From CAZOVB01 sp964583095 (GTDB lineage: Bacteria; Planctomycetota; Phycisphaerae; SM23-33): DNA of 28,776 nucleotides. The stretch spans positions 1-28,776 of the forward strand of contig CAZOVB010000059.1 in the NCBI GenBank assembly GCA_964583095.1. The letters are read 5' to 3'. The stretch's first letter is position 1. The number at the start of each line of letters is the position of its first letter. Positions 22,641 through 28,776 of this stretch are shown here, piece by piece. A program made the translations under genes and the position numbers. The notes below the pieces were generated by a model. The model did not search any database, was not told where the DNA came from, and saw nothing but the letters and a program-made list of their open reading frames with translations.

Positions 22641-23975
22641 TCAAACGAACAATGCGGGGTGCATCTGGGAAAGCCAATCCTCGTATTCCTGTTCCAGCTT
22701 GCTGACGATCTGCGGATGCTCGGCCGCCAGGTCGTGCTGCTCGCCGATGTCGGCTGAAAGGTCGAAAAGCTGCCAGGGCTGATTGTAGAGGAACTGCTCG
22801 TCGGGCTTTTCCTGGGCTTCCAGGTGGAACGTGCGGACGAGTTTCCAGTTGCCCCGGCGGACGGCGCTGTTGTAGCAACCGAAGAGGGGCCTTTGCTGAT
22901 ACGTGGGCCCGGCCCAGGTACGGTTCTTCCAGAAGAGCGCTTCATGTGGGCTCGCAGAGGGGGGGTCCTGCAGGCAGGGGAGTAGATCGACGCCGTCGCA
23001 GACCTGCCCGGCCGGGGGTTCGACACCGGCAGCAGCCAGCATCGTCGGGAACAGGTCCATCGAGCTGACCATGTGCTCACAGGCCAGGCCCGAAGGCACG
23101 CAGGGGCCCGAGAGCAGCATCGGCACGCGGATCCCGCCTTCGTAGACGTCGAACTTGAAGCCGCGCAGGGGTGCATTGCGTCCCGTGTTGCGGGTGTGCT
23201 CGGGTGTGTGATTTCCGCCCCCGCCGTTGTCATTGACGAACGCGATGATCGTATTGTCGGTCAGGCCCAGGGCGTCGAGCTTCTCCAGAACGCGCCCGAT
23301 GTTGCGATCCATGCCCCGCAGCATGGCCGCATAGGTCTTGCGGTCGGGGCTGGGGAATTCGCCGACGGCTTCGAGGTCTTTCCCCACGGCCTGGAGGGGG
23401 GCATGCACCGCGTTAAAGGCCAGGTGCAGGAAGAACGGCTCGCCGCTGTGACGATCGATGAAGTCGCAGGCTTCGCGGCCCCAGTAGTCGGTGAGATACT
23501 CGGGGGCCTCGAAGGGCTCCTTGTCTCGGAAAAGCTGCGCCCCAGGACGGTAGTCGCTCATGCCTTTGGGGATGCCGACGAACTCGTCAAAGCCTCGTTC
23601 CCACGGCTCGGAGCCCGAGGGGGAGAGGATGCATCCCATGTGCCACTTGCCGACGGCTCCGCAGACATAGCCGGCCGGCTTGAGGGCCTCTGCCAGTGTG
23701 GCCTGTTTGCAGAAGGGCTCGAACCTCTCGTGCCCGCTTCCCTCGGGATAGATATCGTAATGCCCGAACCGCTGGTGGTACTGGCCGGTAATCAGGGCCA
23801 TCCGCGACGGCGAGCAGATCGGGGCCGTCACGTATGCCTGGCGAAACAGCGTGCCTTGCTCGGCCAGTCGGTCCAGGGCGGGGGTGGGAATGTCGGAGTC
23901 TCCGAACCGGGGCAGGTCGCTGTAGCCCATGTCGTCGGAAATGATCAGAATCAGGTTGGGTCGGCGGTCGGGCAC
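22641..23975 (-). CDS. Type I sulfatase (formylglycine-dependent)
   Basis: 444 residues from a GTG at 23975 with an ideal AAGGAG Shine-Dalgarno 8 bases upstream; this start opens directly into RPNLILIISDDMGYSD. Asp14 and Asp15 are the conserved metal ligands. The sulfatase signature is CSPSR at 54-58, where Cys54 would be converted to formylglycine. GKWHMG at 109-114 (Lys110, His112) and FVNDNGGGGNHTPEH supply further active-site residues. No signal peptide is visible, so unlike most planctomycete sulfatases it appears cytoplasmic, or exported by an unrecognised route. No maturation enzyme is in the window. It heads a minus-strand gene series with SGNH hydrolase and GH43 genes, which suggests desulfation of a polysaccharide fragment. 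Confidence 0.93.
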   Translation of the reverse strand: MPDRRPNLILIISDDMGYSDLPRFGDSDIPTPALDRLAEQGTLFRQAYVTAPICSPSRMALITGQYHQRFGHYDIYPEGSGHERFEPFCKQATLAEALKPAGYVCGAVGKWHMGCILSPSGSEPWERGFDEFVGIPKGMSDYRPGAQLFRDKEPFEAPEYLTDYWGREACDFIDRHSGEPFFLHLAFNAVHAPLQAVGKDLEAVGEFPSPDRKTYAAMLRGMDRNIGRVLEKLDALGLTDNTIIAFVNDNGGGGNHTPEHTRNTGRNAPLRGFKFDVYEGGIRVPMLLSGPCVPSGLACEHMVSSMDLFPTMLAAAGVEPPAGQVCDGVDLLPCLQDPPSASPHEALFWKNRTWAGPTYQQRPLFGCYNSAVRRGNWKLVRTFHLEAQEKPDEQFLYNQPWQLFDLSADIGEQHDLAAEHPQIVSKLEQEYEDWLSQMHPALFV

Positions 23976-24140
23976 GTTGGTTTCTCCTTGCGGTTGTCTG
24001 GCGATCAGGACATCCCCCCTTTGATAGTGCATTGGCCAAGGCGGGAGATCTGACCGGAGACTACCTTCTCCAGAGGCGAGATGATAGATGTCTTTCGTCG
24101 CCTTGTGGGCACCACGGCGGGTCGGTACCGCCGGGAGCAC
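23976..24140. other. Non-coding leader region of the sulfatase gene
   Basis: No plausible gene. On the minus strand TATCAT at 24086-24081 (5 of 6 to the -10) could be a promoter element, without a clear -35. A GGAGA/TCTCC stem lies just downstream in the same direction. The sulfatase Shine-Dalgarno is at the left end. Confidence 0.3.
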
Positions 24141-24378
24141 TCACTGATGTCGTGAAGCGCCGGGCCGGCCGGATTCGGCTGCAAGGGGCTCGTGACCCTC
24201 CGCCTCCAGCGCCCGCTGCATGTCGGCAGCGGCCTCGCCGAGCGACTCCTTGACCTGCTCGAGCGTCCTGACATGGGGCTTCTGTCCCTCCAGCGTGCCG
24301 ACGGTCTTTCGGACATGCGCTTTGGAATCGCTATAGGTCGCGCGGGTCGGACGCGACCAGTGTTGTGCGGGTTGTCAT
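24141..24378 (-). pseudogene. Small helical reading frame interrupted by a one-base shift
   Basis: From the ATG at 24378 the minus strand reads MTTRTTLVASDPRDL and stops at a TAG (24333-24331). Reading on one base later at 24332 gives 63 sense codons to the TGA at 24143-24141. They encode a charged helical sequence (VRKTVGTLEGQKPHVRTLEQ, then SLGEAAADMQRALEAEGHEP). Third codon positions there are strongly G/C, as in real genes here, and this second frame has no ATG, GTG or TTG start of its own before an internal ATG. It could be a decayed gene, a one-base sequencing error, or a +1 shift at CTA-TAG. The encoded family is not recognised, and the ATG lacks a Shine-Dalgarno. Bases 24379-24507 hold nothing recognisable. 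Confidence 0.4.
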
Positions 24379-24507
24379 CGGGTTTTCAAGATCTGGAGGG
24401 GAACTCGCGTGGACGCGATGCCGATACGGGCAGGGGCAGGTATGCGTCTTGCCGGCAGAGACGAATGTGCTGAGAATGGGTTGGTCCAGCCCCGGACGCC
24501 AGGGTAC

Positions 24508-24513
24508 TATAAT
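24508..24513 (+). promoter_or_regulatory. Consensus -10 box upstream of the P460-like gene
   Basis: A perfect TATAAT lies 77 bases upstream of the P460-like start. No -35 stands at the normal distance: TTGGTC at 24481-24486 is 21 bases away. It may therefore be weak or activator-dependent. Confidence 0.4.
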
Positions 24514-24589
24514 GGCGGATGCACCGTCCCTTCGGCGGGGCGGGAGTAGCAATTCACGAACTTCAGGGAGTATCAGCAAGGAGAGCAAC

Positions 24590-25126
24590 ATGAAGCGATT
24601 GGCAAAAGGCGCGGTGCTGTTTCTCTCGGCCGGACTCGTTGTTCTGGTCGGGCTGGGTTGTGGAGGAGATGACTCCGGGCAGGGGCAGGGGACGGATCCC
24701 AAGGCCGACGTGGAACATGCCCAGCAGCTCTGGCCGCGGATCCAGGAGTACCCCCAGTGGAACCAACCTGCAGGTCTTGAAGGCTGGCAGAGGGGGACGG
24801 CTCCCCACGGCAAGTTCGTCAAATACTATGCCAACAAGCCCCTGGAGGAGCTGGATACCGACGGGACGATCATCGTCAAGGAGAACTACACGGCCGAGAT
24901 GAACGACGCGATGGAGTCCATTACGGTCATGGAGAAGCGGAAGGGCTATGACCCCGAGACGGGCGACTGGTTCTACGCGAAGTACAACCCAAAGGGCGAC
25001 CTGGAAGAAAGCGACCAGGGCAAGATGCTGGCCGGCCTGGTGGGCAAGGGCACCTCGAAGGGTTGCCTGCCCTGCCACGCCAAGGCCAAAGGCGGCGATT
25101 ACGTTTTCATGAACGATCAGGAGTAG
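24590..25126 (+). CDS. Cytochrome P460-like lipoprotein, mono-haem
   Basis: 178 residues; ATG with AAGGAG 6 bases upstream. A lipoprotein signal runs to VGLGC (modified Cys24), so it is probably membrane-anchored outside the cytoplasm. The mature domain follows the cytochrome P460 family pattern: a Trp/Pro-rich start (QLWPRIQEYPQWNQP), PHGKFVKYYANKP, DGTIIVKENY, then YDPETGDWFYAKYNPKGD, with the haem site CLPCH at 159-163 near the C-terminus and a final DYVFMNDQE. Characterised P460 proteins carry a lysine-crosslinked haem and oxidise hydroxylamine or bind NO, but many family members have no tested activity. Neighbours are a DUF1566 protein and an HZSA-like protein on the same strand, which hints at a shared extracytoplasmic redox role. 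Confidence 0.85.
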   Translation: MKRLAKGAVLFLSAGLVVLVGLGCGGDDSGQGQGTDPKADVEHAQQLWPRIQEYPQWNQPAGLEGWQRGTAPHGKFVKYYANKPLEELDTDGTIIVKENYTAEMNDAMESITVMEKRKGYDPETGDWFYAKYNPKGDLEESDQGKMLAGLVGKGTSKGCLPCHAKAKGGDYVFMNDQE

Positions 25127-25242
25127 GCCGACCGTCTCTGCAAGGAATCCCCTGGTGCCTGTCCGTATGCGATTGGCGCATTGGGGCCTGGCGTGGTTTG
25201 ATGGATGCTGCGATCTGAGCCGCCTGGCAGGAGAAATATCTC

Positions 25243-26718
25243 ATGCGCGCAGAAGCACTGCTTGGCCTGGGGCTGGTGCTCGGGCTGGCTTGCGTATCCT
25301 GGTGCGGCCAGGGCAAGGACCAGACGTATCCGATCGTCGATACCGGGCAGGTTCGCTGCTACGACGACAAGGGAGAAATCTCGTATCCCAAGCCCGGCCA
25401 GGCATTCTTCGGACAGGACGCCCACCACGCCGGCCACGAGCCCAGCTACAAGGACAACGGCGATGGCACGATCACCGACCAGGTGACCGGGCTGATCTGG
25501 ACGGCGGATCCGGGGGAGAAAGTGACCTTGGCCCGCGCCTTGGCCGGTGCGCAGAGATGCCGCGTCGGGGGCTATGACGACTGGCGTTTGCCCAGCATCA
25601 AGGAGCTCTACTCGCTGATTCTGTTTACCGGCGAAGACCCCGATCCGCGTGCGGGCAATGCCAGGGGGCTTAGGCCCTTCATCGACAGGCGATATTTCAA
25701 GTTCCGCTACGGGGATACGAGGCAAGGCGAACGAATCATCGATTCGCAGTTTGCCACCCGCACGCGCTATGTCAGCCGGACCATGGGAGGCAACGCCACG
25801 ATGTTCGGCGTGAACTTCGCCGACGGTCGGATCAAGGGATACCCCACCGGTGCTTTGCCCGGAAGGGGGGCCAAAACGTACTACGTCCTCTACGTCCGGG
25901 GCAACCCGAAGTATGGGAAGAACGACTTTGTCGACAACGGGGACGGCAGCGTGATCGACCGGGCAACGGGCCTGACGTGGATGCAGGTTGACAGTGGGCA
26001 CCTGCGGGCCGGCAAAGATCGCGACGGCAAGCTGAACTGGTCCGAAGCCCTGGCCTGGGCGGAAGGGTTGGAGTACGCCGGCCACGACGACTGGCGCCTG
26101 CCCAATGCCAAGGAGCTCCAGAGCTTGGTGGACTATTCTCGTTCTCCTGCTACGACGGGCTCTGCTGCGATCTCCCCTGTCTTGGGCTGTTCGAAAGTCG
26201 CTCTGGAAGAGGGCCGCAAGGGATACGGGTTCTACTGGAGTTCCACCACGCATGCCCGGGCCAATTCCGGGGCCGGTGCCTGCTACGTAGCCTTCGGCGA
26301 GGCCCTGGGATACATGCAGAGCCGAGGCTCCCGGCGCAAGCGCCTCCTGGACGTCCACGGGGCCGGGGCTCAGCGCAGCGATCCCAAATCGGGTGATCCT
26401 TCGAAACTCGGTACCGGCCACGGGCCCCAGGGCGACGTCCAGCGGATCTACAATCTGGTTCGCTGCGTGCGTGGGGGAAACGCCCGACTGCGCACCAGGG
26501 GGCCGGACGTGAAAGCTCCGGAGCGGTCCGGCGGGGAGGACCGCAAAGCGCGTTTCATCCGTCGGCTGGACCGAAACGGTGACGGGAAGGTCTCCCGCGG
26601 GGAATTTGACGGACCGGCAGCCCACTTCCGCGATTTCGACCGGGACGGCGATGGATTCATCTCCAATGACGAAGCGCCCACCGGGCCCCCAGAACGGCAG
26701 CGTCCTCAGCGGCGCTGA
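25243..26718 (+). CDS. Secreted protein with two DUF1566 domains and a C-terminal EF-hand pair
   Basis: 491 residues; ATG with AGGAG 8 bases upstream. A signal peptide covers about 1-22 (LLGLGLVLGLACVSWCG). Two copies of the DUF1566 (Lcl C-terminal) domain follow. The first begins at YKDNGDGTITDQVTGLIWT (about 68-86) and contains YDDWRLPSIKELYSLI; the second begins at FVDNGDGSVIDRATGLTWM (about 229-247) and contains HDDWRLPNAKELQSLVDYS and GFYWSSTTH. The C-terminus has two calcium-binding EF-hand loops at 443-454 (DRNGDGKVSRGE) and 466-477 (DRDGDGFISNDE), in the dockerin-like acidic style common in planctomycetes. DUF1566 domains resemble C-type-lectin-like formylglycine-enzyme folds and occur in surface proteins. 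Function here is unknown; binding of a surface or carbohydrate ligand is a guess. The upstream P460-like gene is 116 bp away. Confidence 0.85.
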   Translation: MRAEALLGLGLVLGLACVSWCGQGKDQTYPIVDTGQVRCYDDKGEISYPKPGQAFFGQDAHHAGHEPSYKDNGDGTITDQVTGLIWTADPGEKVTLARALAGAQRCRVGGYDDWRLPSIKELYSLILFTGEDPDPRAGNARGLRPFIDRRYFKFRYGDTRQGERIIDSQFATRTRYVSRTMGGNATMFGVNFADGRIKGYPTGALPGRGAKTYYVLYVRGNPKYGKNDFVDNGDGSVIDRATGLTWMQVDSGHLRAGKDRDGKLNWSEALAWAEGLEYAGHDDWRLPNAKELQSLVDYSRSPATTGSAAISPVLGCSKVALEEGRKGYGFYWSSTTHARANSGAGACYVAFGEALGYMQSRGSRRKRLLDVHGAGAQRSDPKSGDPSKLGTGHGPQGDVQRIYNLVRCVRGGNARLRTRGPDVKAPERSGGEDRKARFIRRLDRNGDGKVSRGEFDGPAAHFRDFDRDGDGFISNDEAPTGPPERQRPQRR

Positions 26719-26830
26719 AAAATCCGGGTCATTTCGAAGTGCGCCGGTAGTCGAGCTTTTCTCCAGGGTTGAAGGAAAGAGGGGGTTTCTGTGTTATCCT
26801 CCTTTCAAGAACCGATGCGACAGAGATCAG

Positions 26831-26848
26831 ATGAAAGCCCGGCGATGA
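26831..26848 (+). other. Five-codon leader reading frame overlapping the next start
   Basis: ATG-AAA-GCC-CGG-CGA-TGA: the TGA overlaps the following gene's ATG at 26845 as ATGA. It may permit translational coupling or reinitiation, because the ATG at 26845 has no convincing Shine-Dalgarno. It may also be chance. Confidence 0.25.
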
Positions 26849-28776
26849 ATTCGAAAACGAGAGTGTTGTTCCTGTTGGTTATGCTTGTCGCAGAGCCTTT
26901 GTGTGCGCAGGTTTTCAGCCTGGACCCCCAGCAAGGCGAAAGCTCCGATCGACGCCGGATCCGTCTGAACGAGTGGTCGATCGAAAACCGCCTTCAGACA
27001 GGCCAGGTACAGTGGAATCTGGACCTGAAGGAAGCGGGACAGTACGTACTTGTCTTTGAACACAAGCTGGGTCCGGGGGGGCGGGCTGTGTTGGAACTGA
27101 TCCTTGACGGCAGGAGCCTTGCGCGTACGGATCTTGAAGGTGGCGACGGGGATGAACTCGTTCACGAAGTCATCGACCTGGGCCAGGAAATTTCGAAGGG
27201 CGAGCACGAATTCGTGCTCGTTTTTGAGCAGGTCCAGGGCGAAGGGTATCTCTATTTCAGGGATCTACGATTGACCCGGGGCTACACTGGAGACTACCGC
27301 TTCATCCAAGCCGGACGGGGAGTGGACACCCCCGAAGCGAGAAGGGCCTGGGCTCGGGCGATGTTCCAGGCCCGCCGTGAAGGGGTGAAGGACTCCGAAC
27401 TCTTTGCCAGAAAGATGTGGAATGCCTTTCCGCTGATGTCGGACTGGTTCCTCCAGGACAACCCCGCGCATGGACCGTGGGGCCAGACCGCGGGGTTTGA
27501 TTCCCGTGGCGATTATAAGGAGTTTCTGACCCAGCCGGATGATAACAGCAAGATCGAGGCAGCCCTGGCGACAAAGGTGGCCGGGGATCTGGGAATCCGC
27601 CTGCAACTCCCGGAAGGCTCCCAGGAACTGCTGGAAGTGTACGTTGAGCTGTGCATGAAGCGGCGGCGCAAGCGCCTGGCCCCCTTGGCCCGGCGAACCG
27701 GGAGGATCATCTACGCTGCGCATCACAACATGGGGGGTATCTACCTGGAGACCGAAAACGAGGGCTGCTCCGACGGCTCACAGTTGCGGATGATCCATTT
27801 GCCCGGCGCTGAGGGATCCACGCGCGACGAGGTCCTGTTTGATTCGAACAACGGCATCGTCCGGGATGTGGATCTGTCCTACGACGGGAAGAAGCTGGTT
27901 TTTTCGTGGCGCAAGCATAACGGCTTCTATGGGAGCCGAGCTTCCTCCGTTCCTGAAACCGGCAACTACAAGATCTACGAGATGGACCTGGCCTCACGGG
28001 AGATCCGCCCGCTGACCGACGAGAGTACCTACGGCAGCGATATCGATCCGGTCTACCTGCCTGGGGGGGATATCATGTTCAGTTCCCAGCGGTGCATCAC
28101 GCGGGTGACCTGCGGATGGTCCGAAGCGGCGAACATGTACCTGATGAACGCAGACGGCAAGTACGCACGGCGTGTGGGGTTCGACCAGACGCAGACGGCG
28201 TTTCCAGCCGTGCTGCCCGACGGGCGTGTCGTCTACACCCGGCGGGACTACAACGACCGTGGCCAGACCTACGCTCACAGCCTGTTCGTGATGAATCCCG
28301 ACGGAACCAAGCAGACCGAGTACTACGGCAACCAGACGTTTGAGCCGACCAGCTTGCAACACACCCGGCCGATCCCGGGGACGCGAAAGACCATGAGCAT
28401 CGCGGGCGGCTATCACACCTCCCAGGGGGGCAAGTTGGTGATCATCGATCCCAGCCGGGGACAGCAGGACTATCGCGGACTGACCTTTGTAAACTGGGAT
28501 CCCGGCGACAAACGGACGGGCGGGGACAGCTATGGCCGGGAGGGTGACCAGTACGCCTACCCCTACCCGCTGGACGACGAATCTTTCCTGATCAGCTACG
28601 CGCCCATCGGCGGGTACCTGATGTCCCGGTCGGGAAGGGTGGATCGCCGACGGGAAGAGGGTTTGATGCGCTACAAGGTCTACTTCATGACCGTTGATGG
28701 CCGCCGGGAGCTGCTCGCAGCCCGAGCCGGTTGCGTTGTAAGGCTTTGGATGTTACGAGTGGGTGATGCTGATGGC
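26845..28776 (+). CDS. Hydrazine-synthase-alpha-like propeller protein, partial (runs off the window)
   Basis: 644 residues are visible and the frame is still open at the last base. A signal peptide (MNSKTRVLFLLVMLVAEPLC) is followed by a beta-sandwich resembling a carbohydrate-binding module (about 25-155), then a helical segment with WNAFPLMSDWFLQDNPAHG. A TolB/PD40 propeller starts near residue 283 (RTGRIIYAAHHNMGGIY). It is paralogous to the tri-haem protein at 15098. Compare the shared propeller stretches FSSQRC, ANMYLMNADG, LPDGRVVYTRRDY and LFVMNPDG; C417-x5-C423 aligns with C198-x5-C204 there. No CxxCH is reached inside the window, and any haem sites would lie downstream. The last 15 or so residues lack the proline-rich pattern expected next, so a frameshift near the edge cannot be excluded. 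Enzymatic role unknown. Confidence 0.82.
   Translation, partial: MNSKTRVLFLLVMLVAEPLCAQVFSLDPQQGESSDRRRIRLNEWSIENRLQTGQVQWNLDLKEAGQYVLVFEHKLGPGGRAVLELILDGRSLARTDLEGGDGDELVHEVIDLGQEISKGEHEFVLVFEQVQGEGYLYFRDLRLTRGYTGDYRFIQAGRGVDTPEARRAWARAMFQARREGVKDSELFARKMWNAFPLMSDWFLQDNPAHGPWGQTAGFDSRGDYKEFLTQPDDNSKIEAALATKVAGDLGIRLQLPEGSQELLEVYVELCMKRRRKRLAPLARRTGRIIYAAHHNMGGIYLETENEGCSDGSQLRMIHLPGAEGSTRDEVLFDSNNGIVRDVDLSYDGKKLVFSWRKHNGFYGSRASSVPETGNYKIYEMDLASREIRPLTDESTYGSDIDPVYLPGGDIMFSSQRCITRVTCGWSEAANMYLMNADGKYARRVGFDQTQTAFPAVLPDGRVVYTRRDYNDRGQTYAHSLFVMNPDGTKQTEYYGNQTFEPTSLQHTRPIPGTRKTMSIAGGYHTSQGGKLVIIDPSRGQQDYRGLTFVNWDPGDKRTGGDSYGREGDQYAYPYPLDDESFLISYAPIGGYLMSRSGRVDRRREEGLMRYKVYFMTVDGRRELLAARAGCVVRLWMLRVGDADG

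Noticed and set aside
20143..23975. SusC/SusD-type polysaccharide utilisation locus
   Set aside because: No TonB-dependent transporter or SusD-like protein lies in the window. The gene series is better described simply as a sulfatase/esterase/GH43 cluster.
25117..26625. A 502-codon minus-strand open frame opposite the DUF1566 gene
   Set aside because: The plus strand has a signal peptide, duplicated domains and EF-hands; the reverse frame has nothing recognisable.
15098..28776. Anammox hydrazine synthase operon
   Set aside because: Only alpha-like proteins are present. There are no beta/gamma subunits, no hydrazine dehydrogenase and no nitrogen-cycle neighbours.

Overview
The window looks like a chromosomal segment of a GC-rich planctomycete-type bacterium (Planctomycetota, plausibly Phycisphaerae or a relative). 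This is inferred from the gene families present, not from a marker gene: hydrazine-synthase-alpha-like propeller/cytochrome proteins, a type I sulfatase beside an SGNH hydrolase and a GH43 enzyme, a XylR-like AraC regulator, a cytochrome P460-like lipoprotein and a DUF1566 protein. I see no rRNA, tRNA, CRISPR array, insertion sequence or phage gene.

Layout. (1) 1-5.9 kb is mostly housekeeping. It holds a membrane-anchored sensor-kinase-like protein that lacks its phospho-accepting histidine, a YhaM-like OB/HD exoribonuclease divergent from prolyl-tRNA synthetase, a LpxL/HtrB-type acyltransferase coupled to proS, and a PAP2 phosphatase lipoprotein. (2) 5.9-10.8 kb is one 1626-residue gene with the order DUF4011, SF1 helicase, Vsr-like nuclease, DUF3320. 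This is the architecture of the single-gene antiphage protein Hhe. (3) 10.9-15.0 kb is a minus-strand series: XylR/AraC regulator, non-pyrrolysine MttB-family methyltransferase, and an atypical class I prenyl synthase. A 22-bp perfect palindrome sits at the likely transcription start of the prenyl synthase. (4) 15.1-18.9 kb carries a secreted tri-haem hydrazine-synthase-alpha-like protein, divergent from the regulator across an operator-like inverted repeat, then a convergent cytoplasmic beta-propeller resembling oligogalacturonate lyase. (5) 19.2-24.0 kb has a DUF3592-like membrane protein followed by a convergent minus-strand gene series: sulfatase, SGNH hydrolase, GH43, zinc-ribbon membrane protein. 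(6) 24.1-28.8 kb has a small frameshifted reading frame, a cytochrome P460-like lipoprotein, a secreted two-copy DUF1566 protein with two EF-hands, and a second hydrazine-synthase-alpha-like propeller protein that is still open at the window end.

How the genes may work together. The sulfatase, SGNH hydrolase, GH43 and oligogalacturonate-lyase-like propeller fit degradation of decorated, possibly sulfated plant or algal polysaccharide, and the XylR-like regulator (a sugar-sensing architecture) fits that picture. Superimposed is a set of extracytoplasmic haem proteins (tri-haem HZSA-like, P460-like) and a second HZSA-like paralogue whose substrate is unknown. No beta or gamma hydrazine synthase subunit is present, so this is not an anammox locus. 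The best candidates for undescribed biology are the regulator/HZSA-like unit with its operator, the palindrome at the prenyl synthase, the two genes with apparently leaderless starts, and the pseudo-histidine kinase.
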